A stretch of DNA of 36,870 nucleotides, from contig JAJYRI010000015.1 of NCBI GenBank assembly GCA_021794175.1, positions 1 to 36,870 of the forward strand. Reading direction: 5' to 3'. The notes under the pieces are model-generated. The model worked only from the letters and a program-made list of their open reading frames with translations, was not told the DNA's origin and searched no databases. This document shows, piece after piece, positions 14,848 through 23,519 of this stretch (the first letter of the stretch is position 1; every line of letters begins with the position of its first letter). Both the position numbers and the translations under genes were made by a program. Source of the DNA: a bacterium (lineage in GTDB: Bacteria > Vulcanimicrobiota > Vulcanimicrobiia > Vulcanimicrobiales > Vulcanimicrobiaceae).

Positions 14848-16329
14848 CTGAGCGAGTTCGTCGACCTGGCAGAGGGTGTTCTCGCGGTTGGATTCCCGGG
14901 TTCGGAGCTCGACGAGGCGACCCGCGCGGAGTTCACGCTGCGGGGCTTCGGCGGTTACGTCCTGTTTGCAAGAAATCTGCCGTCTGTGGAGCGCGCGCGC
15001 GCCCTAACCGACGCGCTGCGGTCACTCCGTCCCGACGACCCGATGCCGATTCTCGCGATTGACCAGGAGGGAGGCCGCGTGGCGCGGCTGCGCGAGGGAG
15101 TCGCTGCGATGCCCTCGATGATGGCCGTCGGTGCCGCCGCCGACCTCGATCTCGCGCGGCAGCTCGGCGAACAGATCGCACACGATCTGCGTCGCATCGG
15201 AGCGAACGTCGATTTCGCGCCGGTTCTCGATCTTGCCATAGACCGCGCGAGTACCGTCATCGGAACGCGTTCGTTCGGTGATAATCCCGAGCGCGTCGCC
15301 GACCTCGCAGGGGCTTTTGCGAGCGGAATGGGGCGCCGCGGCATCGTGCCGACCTTCAAACATTTCCCCGGACACGGAAGTACCGCCGTCGATTCGCATG
15401 TCGCATTGCCGACGATTACCCTCCCACCCCCGATCCTACACGTACGCGATCTCGCACCCTTCTGCGATCTCTTGCCGCACGCGCGCGCGGCGATGGTCGC
15501 GCATGTTGTCGTCGAAGCCGTCGATCGCGAACGACCGGCGACGCTCTCCGAGGAGGTACTGAAGACGTTGTTGCGCGAGAGTTGCTTGTTCAACGGCGTC
15601 GCCTTCACCGACGATCTGGAGATGGGTGCGCTCGATCGATTCGGCACGATTCCCGAGCGCGCGGCGACTGCGATTCAGGCCGGTGCCGATTGCGCGCTTA
15701 TCGGCGAGCGGCTCGACGCGGCGATGCCGGCAGCACGCGAGATCGCCGCGCGCATTGCACGCGGCGAGATGCGCGAGTGGCGCTTGCGCGAGGCCGGCAT
15801 GCGCATGCGCATGCTGCGGGCGACGCTCGCCGCGCCGATTCCGCTCGATGCTCCCGCGCCGTTCCCGAACGTCGGCACGACGATCGCCGCGCGCGCCGTG
15901 GTCCGCGTTCGCGGTACGCCGCGTGCGCGAGCAAATGAAAGTATTCTCGTGCGATTCGGGGTCGAAGGCGATCTCGGCCCGGGCGCGCTCGGCGCCGAGG
16001 AAGCCCCTCAGTTGCATCCGGGTGAGCCCGCCTCGGTGGAGCGCATGCTATCTGCGCTGGCGAGCTCCGGGCGCCGCCCGGTGCTGCTCTCGTATCGCAC
16101 GCATCTCGATGCCGCCGCGATCGATGCGATCCGACGCATCGTCGATCGTTTTCCGGAGAGCATCTTCGTCTCGACGATGGAGCCATTCGATATCGAAGCG
16201 GCGCCATTCGTCAACCACGCCCTCTGCTGCTTCGGTGACGATGCTCTGCATCTCCACGCCGCTGCCGCCGCGATCTTTGCCGGTGCGCCGACGAACGGAA
16301 AATTACCGGTTACTCTCGCTCGTGGTTGA
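14848..16329 (+). CDS. nagZ: Beta-N-acetylglucosaminidase (GH3)
   Basis: Cytoplasmic glycosidase that removes GlcNAc from GlcNAc-anhydroMurNAc(-peptides) during wall recycling. The family blocks begin right after the start (AVGFPGSEL, GGYVLFARN), then IDQEGGRVARL, GANVDFAPVLDL, KHFPGHG at 171-177, the catalytic dyad D182-S-H184 on its loop, and the nucleophile in FTDDLEMGAL (D255 or D256). The 493 residues exceed the ~340 of single-domain NagZ; the extra ~140 C-terminal residues form a second domain as in Gram-positive two-domain enzymes. No signal peptide is present. I place the start at CTG 14848 because an AAGGAG site sits five bases before it and any canonical start would truncate the barrel. 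First of six coupled genes; overlaps the next gene by 8 bases. Confidence 0.93.
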   Translation: MSEFVDLAEGVLAVGFPGSELDEATRAEFTLRGFGGYVLFARNLPSVERARALTDALRSLRPDDPMPILAIDQEGGRVARLREGVAAMPSMMAVGAAADLDLARQLGEQIAHDLRRIGANVDFAPVLDLAIDRASTVIGTRSFGDNPERVADLAGAFASGMGRRGIVPTFKHFPGHGSTAVDSHVALPTITLPPPILHVRDLAPFCDLLPHARAAMVAHVVVEAVDRERPATLSEEVLKTLLRESCLFNGVAFTDDLEMGALDRFGTIPERAATAIQAGADCALIGERLDAAMPAAREIAARIARGEMREWRLREAGMRMRMLRATLAAPIPLDAPAPFPNVGTTIAARAVVRVRGTPRARANESILVRFGVEGDLGPGALGAEEAPQLHPGEPASVERMLSALASSGRRPVLLSYRTHLDAAAIDAIRRIVDRFPESIFVSTMEPFDIEAAPFVNHALCCFGDDALHLHAAAAAIFAGAPTNGKLPVTLARG

Positions 16330-17359
16330 TCGCTTTCACGAAAGCGACGGCGTGCTGCGCGGCGCACTTGGCCGACGCTTTACCGCAGCCGTCGCGCGCG
16401 TCGAACGGCACGGGCGGGTGCTGTTCGAGCGCGCGTACGGCGAAACGCGTGCCGATCGAGACGCTCGGCCGGTGGAGATCGATTCGCGCTTCGATCTCGC
16501 ATCGTTGACAAAGATCGTGATAGCGACCGTCGCGCTCGATGCAATCGCGCGTGGTTGCTTTGGGCTCGACGACGGCCTGGTGGCGACGATTCCGGAGTGG
16601 AAGGCGCTGCCGCAACGCGCGATAACGATGCGCATGCTCCTCGCTCATACCTCGGGAATGCAATCGGGTGCACATTATCGTGCGCTGCGCGATCGCTCCG
16701 TTGAAGACTACGCATTGACCGCAGATCTGCACGCCCCGGTCGGCAGCGGCGTGCTCTATAGTGACCTCGGGTTTATCGCGCTCGGTCTCGCGCTGGCGCG
16801 CCGCGAGGCGCGTTCGTTGGAGAGCCTCGTCGAGCGCTTCGTAGCGCGTCCGGGGCTCGGCTATCGGCCGCGTCGGAGCGAGTGGGGAGCGATTCCGGCG
16901 ACCGAGTGCGATAGTTGGCGCGGTCGCGTACAGGGGCGCGTGCATGACGAAAAAGCCTATCTCTGCGGCGGCGTTGCCGGCCACGCCGGCCTCTTCGGAA
17001 GCGCTGCCGACGCGGCGTGGGTCGGCGAGCAGTATCTTGCGCCCCACCATGGCCGCCCCTCGGTGCTCGACGAAGCGCTCGCGCGCGAGGCGGTGCGCGA
17101 GCAGGCCTTCGACCCGACGCTCCGCCGCGCTCTGGGCTGGGCGCTAAAAACGCGCGACGATAATTCCTGTGGCCCCGGCTTTTCGCGCGACTCTTTCGGA
17201 CACACCGGCTTCACGGGAACCTGCATCTGGGTCGACCCGCAGCGCGATCTCACCGCCGTTTTGCTGACGAACACCGTCTATTTCGGCCGCGAGGACAGCA
17301 CCGATCTACGGCGTGCATTTTTTACCGGCGTTACCGACGCGGTCGATCGTTCCGCATGA
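16322..17359 (+). CDS. Cytoplasmic beta-lactamase-family serine hydrolase
   Basis: Class C beta-lactamase/PBP-like fold (DD-peptidase clan). S61-L-T-K64 is the catalytic SxxK, Y146-S-D148 the YxN-like element, and H294-T-G the KTG-like element. The frame opens at GTG 16322, overlapping the nagZ stop by 8 bases, and ends in ATGA shared with anmK. The 345 residues have no signal peptide, unlike periplasmic PBPs and AmpC, so it should act in the cytoplasm. Between nagZ and anmK, a muropeptide-directed role (D,D/L,D-carboxypeptidase or amide cleavage) is a reasonable guess, since no ampD or ldcA is in this cluster. An esterase function is the alternative. Fold confidence is high, substrate confidence low. 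Confidence 0.9.
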   Translation: MVDRFHESDGVLRGALGRRFTAAVARVERHGRVLFERAYGETRADRDARPVEIDSRFDLASLTKIVIATVALDAIARGCFGLDDGLVATIPEWKALPQRAITMRMLLAHTSGMQSGAHYRALRDRSVEDYALTADLHAPVGSGVLYSDLGFIALGLALARREARSLESLVERFVARPGLGYRPRRSEWGAIPATECDSWRGRVQGRVHDEKAYLCGGVAGHAGLFGSAADAAWVGEQYLAPHHGRPSVLDEALAREAVREQAFDPTLRRALGWALKTRDDNSCGPGFSRDSFGHTGFTGTCIWVDPQRDLTAVLLTNTVYFGREDSTDLRRAFFTGVTDAVDRSA

Positions 17360-18510
17360 TTGCGTTGGGGATCATGAGCGGCACCTCGCTCGACGGAATC
17401 GATTGTGCGCTCGTCGACGTGCAGAGTCGCGGCGCGGGAGTGAAGACCGATCTGCTCGATGCGCAAACCTTTGCATTCGAGGCGGAGGTTGCGGAGATTT
17501 TGGATGAGGTCGTCTGCAGAGGTCGCGGCGGCCTCGCCGCCGTCGCGCGCCTGCATCGCGCGATCGGCGACGCGCACGCCGCCGCCGCCGAGCATTTTCT
17601 CCACGGACGCTCCGTCGACTTCGCCGCCATGCACGGCCAAACGATCTTCCACGACGGCGCGGCAGCGCTCACGCTGCAGATCGGCGACCCGTTTGCATTG
17701 CGCGATCGTATCGGTGCGAGCGTCTGCTTCGATTTTCGGAGCGCCGATTGCGCCCTCGGCGGATCGGGGGCGCCGTTGGTTCCGTCGGTCGACGTGCTGC
17801 TCTTGGCCGATCCCGCTGAAAAGCGCGTCGCACTTAATTGCGGCGGCATCGCGAACCTCACGTTGCTGCCGGTAGCAGCAGAGCTCGACGAGGAGCGAAT
17901 CGTCGCCTTCGATACCGGCCCGGGCAACATGCTCCTCGACGCGTGGATCGCCGAGGCGAGCGGCGGACGTCTGCGTTTCGATCGCAACGGTGAAACGGCG
18001 GCGCGCGGCTCGGTCGATGCATCGTTGCTCGCAGCGATGCTCGACGATCCCTACTTCGCGCAACCGGGGCCGAAATCAACCGGACGCGAACGTTTCGGTG
18101 AAGCGTTCTTATCTCGCTATCGCGCCGCGTTACGGGCGCTCACGCTCGAAGATGGGTTGGCGACGTTGCTTGCGTTGACCGTCGAAAGCATCGCGCGGGC
18201 GCTCGAACGTTATCGCTTTGACGATGCGCGTATTCTTTGCTCGGGCGGCGGGGCGAAAAACGGCCGCCTGCTCGCGGCGCTTCGCGAGCGGCTATCGCAT
18301 TCGCGCGTCGAATCGAGCGACGCGGTTGGGGTGCCGGCCGAGTCGAAGGAGGCGCTCGCCTTCGCCGTCCTCGGCTACCAAACACTGCGCGAGCGCAGTG
18401 CGAACCTACCCTCGGTAACCGGGGCTCGAAGGCGAGCTGTTCTCGGTGCCGTCGCACCGCACCGGCTCTCGAGCTTGCTCGAAAAAATCGCGAAGGAAGA
18501 CGCACGATGA
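17356..18510 (+). CDS. anmK: Anhydro-N-acetylmuramic acid kinase
   Basis: Converts 1,6-anhydro-MurNAc plus ATP and water to MurNAc-6-phosphate in the cytoplasm. The amino-terminal phosphate loop GIMSGTSLDGIDCAL (residues 5-19) is diagnostic. Also visible: DFAAMHGQTIFHDG, the DFRSADCALGGSGAPLVPSVD block with the conserved Asp and GGxGAPL, ALNCGGIANLT, AFDTGPGNMLLDAW, GRERFGEAFL near the TGR motif, and ILCSGGGAKNG. The 384 residues are usual. ATG 17356 overlaps the stop of the hydrolase (ATGA), and its own stop overlaps the next start in the same way, so expression is tightly coupled. Product feeds MurQ two genes downstream. Confidence 0.96.
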   Translation: MIALGIMSGTSLDGIDCALVDVQSRGAGVKTDLLDAQTFAFEAEVAEILDEVVCRGRGGLAAVARLHRAIGDAHAAAAEHFLHGRSVDFAAMHGQTIFHDGAAALTLQIGDPFALRDRIGASVCFDFRSADCALGGSGAPLVPSVDVLLLADPAEKRVALNCGGIANLTLLPVAAELDEERIVAFDTGPGNMLLDAWIAEASGGRLRFDRNGETAARGSVDASLLAAMLDDPYFAQPGPKSTGRERFGEAFLSRYRAALRALTLEDGLATLLALTVESIARALERYRFDDARILCSGGGAKNGRLLAALRERLSHSRVESSDAVGVPAESKEALAFAVLGYQTLRERSANLPSVTGARRRAVLGAVAPHRLSSLLEKIAKEDAR

Positions 18511-19403
18511 TTCTTGGGATCGATCTCGGTGGGAGTAAGAGCGTTGCGGTGGCCTGCGACGGCGAACGCAGGGTGCGAGCCGAGGGAGGCCCGGCGAATC
18601 CCTCGCTGCTTCCGCTCGCTACCGTGCGCGAAGTGCTTCACGCGCTGTTGCGCGATCTCGCTCTCGCAGAGCAACCCGACGCGATCGCCCTCGGAGCCGC
18701 CGGTATTTCCAAACCCGGGGCCGCCGCTGCGTTTGAAGCGATGCTCCGCGAGCTCTATCCGCACGCGCGCATCATCTGCACGAGCGATCTGGAGATCGCA
18801 TTGCGGGCGGCGACGCCGACGGGCGATGGGGCGGTGTTGGTGGTTGGAACGGGCAGTGGAGCCTACGGCGAGCGTGGCGAGCAGCGCGTCGCGCTCGGCG
18901 GCGGCGGCTACCTTCTCGGCGATGAAGGTGGGGGTTTCGCGCTCGGTGGAGCGGCGGCGCGCCTTTTGCTGCGGTCGTACGAAGGGCGCGCGCCGCGCGA
19001 CGCATGGCTATCGCAGATCGAACGCGCGCTCGATTGTTCCGACCGCGAGACGCTCTTCTCGGCGATCTATCGCACGCCGGTTCCCGTCGCGTCGATCGCG
19101 GCACTCGCGCCGCTCGTTCTCGCCGCAGCCGACACCGGCGAACGGTCGGCGGTGAAGATCGTGCAAGGGGCGGCGCTGGAACTCGCCGATCTCGTGCGCG
19201 CGCTCTTGCGCCGCCTCGATGCGTTGCAGCGCCCATTTTCGCTCGCGCTCTGCGGTGGATTGGTGCGCGAAAATTCTTTGCTGACCTTCCTTTTCGAAAC
19301 GCGCCTTTCGAATGAGGCGCCGTTTTTAACGATGCAAAAATTCGCGGGCGAGCCGGTTGAAGGAGCGTTGGTCGTGGCGGAGCGCGCGAACGCGAATCGA
19401 TGA
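18507..19403 (+). CDS. N-acetylglucosamine kinase-type sugar kinase (BadF/BadG/BcrA/BcrD ATPase family)
   Basis: ASKHA-fold kinase that phosphorylates an amino sugar, most likely the GlcNAc released by NagZ. Motifs: phosphate-1 loop LGIDLGGSKSVAV at the start, ALGAAGISKPG, the phosphate-2 loop VVGTGSGAYG, the family hallmark GGGGYLLGDEGGGFALGG, and adenosine-site LALCGGLVRENSLL. The 298 residues match the BadF/NAGK group; MurK of Clostridium, which also phosphorylates MurNAc, belongs to the same family. ATG 18507 lies in the ATGA overlap with anmK and has AAGGAAG eight bases upstream. The open frame that begins further left is antisense-like readthrough of anmK. Its stop overlaps the murQ start. 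Confidence 0.92.
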   Translation: MILGIDLGGSKSVAVACDGERRVRAEGGPANPSLLPLATVREVLHALLRDLALAEQPDAIALGAAGISKPGAAAAFEAMLRELYPHARIICTSDLEIALRAATPTGDGAVLVVGTGSGAYGERGEQRVALGGGGYLLGDEGGGFALGGAAARLLLRSYEGRAPRDAWLSQIERALDCSDRETLFSAIYRTPVPVASIAALAPLVLAAADTGERSAVKIVQGAALELADLVRALLRRLDALQRPFSLALCGGLVRENSLLTFLFETRLSNEAPFLTMQKFAGEPVEGALVVAERANANR

Positions 19404-20278
19404 GCGAAGAACTCCCCGCTACCGAAGCGTTCTCGCAACACGAGGCGCTGGATCGTTTGGATATCGCCGACGCCGTCGCCGAGGTCGTCGGCGTTCAGGC
19501 ACGCGCGGTCGATGCCGTTGCAGCGGCACGCGATGCAATTGCGGTCGCCGCGACGGCGGCAGCCGCGGCGATGGCGAAGGGCGCGACGTGGCATACCATC
19601 GGCGCCGGAAGCAGCGGGCGCATCGCCGCGCTCGATGCAGTGGAGTTGCACCCGACCTTCGGGCTCGATCCGCGTCGCATTTGCATCCACCTGGCCGGCG
19701 GAACGGCTGCCTTTCTCGGCGCAATCGAAGGTGCCGAGGATGACGGGGCGGCGGGGGCGCGCGACGCCGCATGTGTGAACGCCGGCGACGTCGCCATTGG
19801 GCTCTCGGCGAGCGGACGAGCGCCCTACGTCGTGGCGGCATTGCGAGCGGCGCGAGCGCGCGGTGCGCTCGTCATCGCCGTTGCGAACGACCGAAATGCG
19901 CCGCTCTTCGCCGAGGCCGATTGCGCGATCTTTCTTGCCACCGGGGCGGAACCGATCGCCGGTTCGACGCGCCTCATCGCAGGAACGGCGCAGAAGGTCG
20001 CACTCAATGCGCTCTCGACTGCGGTGATGGTGGCACTGGGAACAACCTACGAGAACATGATGGTCGATCTCGTCGCCACCAACGAAAAATTGCGCTACCG
20101 CGCCGAGCGAATCGTGATGCAACTGGTGCCGTGTCGGCGCGAACGCGCGCGCGCGCTTCTTGACGAAGCGACGGGTTCGGTAAAAACGGCGATTGCGATG
20201 GCCTGGCTCGAAACCGATGCGCGTAGCGCGCACGATGCGCTCGCGCGGAACGGCGGGCGATTGCGCGGCCTTCGGTGA
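19400..20278 (+). CDS. murQ: N-acetylmuramic acid 6-phosphate etherase
   Basis: SIS-domain lyase that splits the D-lactyl ether of MurNAc-6-P to give GlcNAc-6-P and D-lactate. The signature appears as TIGAGSSGRIAALDAVELHP; also IHLAGG followed by EGAEDDGAAGARD with the catalytic acidic residues, VAIGLSASGRAPYV, VANDRNAPL, and TRLIAGTAQKVALNALST...TYENMMVDLVATNEKL near the end. The 292 residues are typical. The start ATG 19400 overlaps the kinase stop and the TGA overlaps the GTG of the DUF4127 gene. Together with anmK and nagZ this closes the anhMurNAc-to-GlcNAc-6-P route; nagA/nagB are not in the window. Confidence 0.96.
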   Translation: MSEELPATEAFSQHEALDRLDIADAVAEVVGVQARAVDAVAAARDAIAVAATAAAAAMAKGATWHTIGAGSSGRIAALDAVELHPTFGLDPRRICIHLAGGTAAFLGAIEGAEDDGAAGARDAACVNAGDVAIGLSASGRAPYVVAALRAARARGALVIAVANDRNAPLFAEADCAIFLATGAEPIAGSTRLIAGTAQKVALNALSTAVMVALGTTYENMMVDLVATNEKLRYRAERIVMQLVPCRRERARALLDEATGSVKTAIAMAWLETDARSAHDALARNGGRLRGLR

Positions 20279-21888
20279 CGAGCGCATTCCGTCGCCTGTG
20301 CGCGCTGCTTCTTTTTGTTTTTGCGTGCGGTGGCGTCGCACGCGCAGCGAACGCCCCGGTGCTCTTCGTGCCGCTCGACGACCGCCCGGTGACGCGGCAA
20401 CTTCCTGCTATGCTCGGTGCGATCTCCGGCGTCCCCGTGCTCGAGCCACGGCGAGCTCTACTCGGAAATTATCTGCGCGCCGGCGATCCCGCTGTGATCG
20501 GGCGCTGGCTCGATCGTGAGAGTGCCGCGCGCGATTTCGGTAGCGCGGTGATCTCCACCGATATGCTCGCCTACGGCGGATTGGTCGCTTCGCGCATTCC
20601 AGGCCCCGATTACGCGACTGCATACCTGCGCCTAAACGCGATTCGGCGCCTCCACGAACGCGATCCGCGCGCGTGGGTCGCGGCTTTTGCAACCGTCGTT
20701 CGCCTCGCGCCGACCGGCGTTCCGCCGATCGGTAATGCGAAGAATTTCTTTGCCGCCTATCCGATCTGGACGTACATTCAACGCTATGCAAATCTTCCCG
20801 ACCCGTTACCGACGCGCGATGAAGCGTACGCCGCACGCTTGCGCGCGCTCGCCGGGCCGGCACTCGACGAGTATCTCGCGGTGCGCGCGCGCAACCTCGC
20901 CGTCGATCGCGCGCTCCTGCTTGCGACCGCCGCCGGCACGATCGATCGCCTCGTTATCGGGCAGGATGATGCGGGCGTCGTCGGCCTCCACGTTCCCGAG
21001 ATCGCGCAACTCGAAACGATGGAGCGGCTCGATCTCTCACCGCAGCAATCCTCGATCGAACCCGGTGCCGATGAACTCGGCATGGTACTTGTCGCGCATG
21101 CGATGGCGCGCGACGCGCGCTGGCACCCGCGGATCGCCGTGCGCTACTCGACGCCCGTGGGCGCGCGAGTGCAAGATCCCCTTGAATTCGAGCCGATCGG
21201 CGCGACGATTGCCTCGCTCGTGCGTCTGGTCGGCGGCCGCGAAGTGCGGCGCCGCCCCGATATCGTGCTCGCCGTGCGCGTGCCGCAAACGACGGCGCAA
21301 GAAGATCGCCGCTTCCTCGCCTCGATGCGCGTTGCGCTCGCGCGCAAGCGGCGGGTGGCGTTGGTCGATCTCACGTTTCTCGATGGGAATGACGCGGCGG
21401 AGCTATCGTTCATGCAGCGCTTGCTGCGCGATGGGCTTGCAGCGCGCCTTGACGCCTACGCTTCGTGGAATACCGATGCGAACAGTACCGGGACGGCATT
21501 AGCCGAGGCGGTCGCTGCGGGAGCCGGGCGACGCCTCGGCACCTACGACCGGCGCGCGCAGGTGGCGTTCACCTTCGACCGCATTCTCGACGACGTCTAC
21601 TTCCATGCGTTGGTGCGTCCCAAGCTCGAACGCACGCTCGCGCGCGCGGGCGTCGTCGATCATACCTACCTCTTGCCGCAGGTCGCCGCGCGCACGCAGC
21701 GCCTTGCGAGCGCCGCGCTCTGGCAATACGCTCCGGGGCTCCTCGCAGCGCTCGCGCCGCGCGAGCATATCGCCGCACTGCGAATCACCCTACCGTGGGA
21801 CCGGACGTTCGAGTGCGAAATCGAACCGGCGATCGCGCCCGACCTTCCGCGGAGCGCTACGCGCTCCGCGCGATCTCTTCGTCGGTGA
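20275..21888 (+). CDS. Exported DUF4127 family protein
   Basis: A 537-residue member of DUF4127, a family without a settled biochemical role. Recognisable blocks: VLFVPLDDRPVTRQLP (about 29-44) directly after the signal peptide, STDMLAYGGLVASRIP, RLAPTGVPPIGN, IGQDDAGVVGLHVPE, GADELGMVLVAHAMARDA, and the late AYASWNTDANSTGTALAEAV with FTFDRILDDVYFH. The Asp-rich LDDRP and GQDDAG motifs could hold a catalytic or metal site. The N-terminus (RLCALLLFVFACGGVARA) is a signal peptide; FAC is not a strong lipobox, so lipid attachment is uncertain. GTG 20275 overlaps the murQ stop. Its last 10 codons overlap the convergent radical SAM gene. Placement as the sixth gene of a recycling operon suggests envelope-glycan work. 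Confidence 0.88.
   Translation: MTSAFRRLCALLLFVFACGGVARAANAPVLFVPLDDRPVTRQLPAMLGAISGVPVLEPRRALLGNYLRAGDPAVIGRWLDRESAARDFGSAVISTDMLAYGGLVASRIPGPDYATAYLRLNAIRRLHERDPRAWVAAFATVVRLAPTGVPPIGNAKNFFAAYPIWTYIQRYANLPDPLPTRDEAYAARLRALAGPALDEYLAVRARNLAVDRALLLATAAGTIDRLVIGQDDAGVVGLHVPEIAQLETMERLDLSPQQSSIEPGADELGMVLVAHAMARDARWHPRIAVRYSTPVGARVQDPLEFEPIGATIASLVRLVGGREVRRRPDIVLAVRVPQTTAQEDRRFLASMRVALARKRRVALVDLTFLDGNDAAELSFMQRLLRDGLAARLDAYASWNTDANSTGTALAEAVAAGAGRRLGTYDRRAQVAFTFDRILDDVYFHALVRPKLERTLARAGVVDHTYLLPQVAARTQRLASAALWQYAPGLLAALAPREHIAALRITLPWDRTFECEIEPAIAPDLPRSATRSARSLRR
21848..21870. terminator. Perfect 10-bp hairpin with 3-base loop at the DUF4127/radical SAM junction
   Basis: CGCGGAGCGC (21848-21857) pairs with GCGCTCCGCG (21861-21870) around TAC. 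The loop and adjoining base contain the radical SAM stop codon (TAG on the minus strand, 21859-21857), while the DUF4127 frame reads through it. No T-run follows on either strand. It is a candidate bidirectional, U-less terminator lying inside overlapping coding ends. Confidence 0.5.
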
Positions 21889-23029
21889 GGTAGCAACCCG
21901 GGTCGGAGCCCCACATATCGCCGGTCATGCCGAGCGAGCGCGCGCGGAACCCACCTCCGCAGAGGTCGAAGAAGTTGCAACTCGCGCAGCGCCCGCTAAT
22001 CTGCGCCGAACGATTGCGAAGTTCGGCGAGCGTTTCGATGCTTTCGTCTTCCCAAATCTCGCTGAATTTGCGGTCGCGCACGTTTCCGAGCGTGATCTGC
22101 TGCATGAATTGGTCGGGGTGTACGTTGCCGTAGAAATCGATATTCCCGATGCCGCGGCCTGTCGAATGGCTCGCGCCGCCGTTCCAAAGGAGCATCTCGC
22201 GCGCTTTGGCCGCTCGTTGCGGCGATGCAGCGGCGAGCGTGAGGTAGGCAAACGGTGCATCGGCGTGATTGTCGACGGTCAGAATTTCGCGCGGGTCGCC
22301 GCGCTGGGCGAGGTCGAGCGTGCGCTCGAAGATTCGACTCACGGCACCGCGCGCCGCTTCGAGATCGAGCGTGGTCGCCGCGCGTCCGCGTCCGGCGGGA
22401 ACGAGGTGGTAGAAGCAAGCGCGCTCGATTCCTTCGCGTTCGATAAAATCGAAGATCTCATCGAGGTCGGCGATGGTCTGCGGCGTGAGCGTGAGGCGAA
22501 GGCCGACCTTTTGCCCGACGGTACGAAGCTCGCGGATCGCCTGATGCGCTCGCTCGAACGCACCCGGGCGCCCGCGGAAGAGATCGTTGGTCGCTCCCAT
22601 CCCGTCGAAGGAGATGCCGACGTAGGTGAAACCCGTCTCTTTGATTGCCTCCGCGCGTTTGCGGTCGATAAGCGTGCCGTTGGTCGAGAGGGTGAGTTTC
22701 AGGCCCTTTTTGCGCGCGTACCGGGCGATCTCGAAGAGGTCGGGGCGGGCGAGCGGCTCGCCGCCGGAGAGTAAGAGCGCCGGGACGCCGTAATCGGCGA
22801 GATCGTCGACGAGCTTGAGCGCCTCTTCGTGGTTGAGCTCCCCGTCGTAATGCTTCGCCTCGGAATCGCTGTAGCAATGGACGCAGCGGAGGTTACACGT
22901 CCTCGTGACGTTCCAGACGACGACCGGGCGCCGCCCACGAGCGCTCTTCTCGGCATCGTGTCCGCGCCCGTATCGGTGGCCGTCCATCGGCTGCTCGAGG
23001 TCGCAGAGAATCCGGGTGACGTTGAACAT
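21857..23029 (-). CDS. Radical SAM/SPASM protein, NirJ/AhbC-like
   Basis: A 390-residue S-adenosylmethionine radical enzyme. The SAM [4Fe-4S] motif is C45-x3-C49-x2-C52 (TRTCNLRCVHCYSDSE); LLSGGEPLARPD, LSTNGT and YVGISFDG follow. The C-terminal SPASM-like cluster region reads GNVHPDQF...LGNVRDRKFSEIW, then CASCNFFDLCGGGFR and GDMWGSDPGCYLTDEEI. That closing pattern is the one I associate with NirJ and AhbC, which remove side chains from sirohaem derivatives in haem d1 and alternative haem synthesis; other SPASM peptide maturases are possible. ATG 23029 has AAGGAG six bases upstream. No precursor peptide or other tetrapyrrole gene is next to it. The end overlaps the convergent DUF4127 gene by 32 bases. 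Confidence 0.85.
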   Translation of the reverse strand: MFNVTRILCDLEQPMDGHRYGRGHDAEKSARGRRPVVVWNVTRTCNLRCVHCYSDSEAKHYDGELNHEEALKLVDDLADYGVPALLLSGGEPLARPDLFEIARYARKKGLKLTLSTNGTLIDRKRAEAIKETGFTYVGISFDGMGATNDLFRGRPGAFERAHQAIRELRTVGQKVGLRLTLTPQTIADLDEIFDFIEREGIERACFYHLVPAGRGRAATTLDLEAARGAVSRIFERTLDLAQRGDPREILTVDNHADAPFAYLTLAAASPQRAAKAREMLLWNGGASHSTGRGIGNIDFYGNVHPDQFMQQITLGNVRDRKFSEIWEDESIETLAELRNRSAQISGRCASCNFFDLCGGGFRARSLGMTGDMWGSDPGCYLTDEEIARSA

Positions 23030-23114
23030 GTGCTCTCCTTGGGGCGTCGTTGTTGAAACGATGGTATCGCCGAGATTGGGAGAGCGTAAGAAGAAGCTGA
23101 GAAGTGCAGGAGCG

Positions 23115-23519
23115 TTACGCGGGGTGCTCCTGCTGACAGAGCTCGATCAGGACGCCTGCGGTCGAGGCCGGATGGATGAAGGCGATGAGGTTCCCATGCG
23201 CCCCCTTCCGCGGCCGTTCGTCGATCATCCGGAGGCCGCGCGCACGGAGAGCGGCGATCTCGGCGGCGAGATCCTCGACGCGATAGGCGGTGTGATGGAG
23301 CTTGCTCGGGGCCTCCCCGCGGAAGCGCGCGATCGGCGACCGCTCGTCGAGCGGGCGCAATAACTCGATGGTGGATTCCCCTGCCTGCAGGCCGACCGCC
23401 TCGACCCCTTGGTCGACGATCGTCTCGCGGTAGATCTGCTTGAAGCCGAGGCTCTGCGTGTAGAGCGCAAGCGTCGCCTCCAGGTCGGCGACGACGATCG
23501 CGATGTGGTCGATTTTCAT
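23115..23519 (-). CDS. mce: Methylmalonyl-CoA epimerase
   Basis: VOC/glyoxalase-fold metal enzyme that interconverts (S)- and (R)-methylmalonyl-CoA. The family start is clear ([19 protein letters not shown] with the first metal His), followed by [37 protein letters not shown] with the central His, and [18 protein letters not shown] with the final Glu metal ligand. The 134 residues equal the usual length. Its ATG overlaps the mutase stop (ATGA, 23519-23516), so the two are coupled. It is the last gene of the fabI-to-mce run; 85 bases separate it from the radical SAM gene, which has its own strong ribosome site. Confidence 0.96.
   Translation of the reverse strand: MKIDHIAIVVADLEATLALYTQSLGFKQIYRETIVDQGVEAVGLQAGESTIELLRPLDERSPIARFRGEAPSKLHHTAYRVEDLAAEIAALRARGLRMIDERPRKGAHGNLIAFIHPASTAGVLIELCQQEHPA

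Noticed and set aside
19067-20341. 424-codon minus-strand frame
   Set aside because: Antisense to the kinase and murQ genes; high-GC DNA produces such frames. Arg/Ala-rich low-complexity translation.
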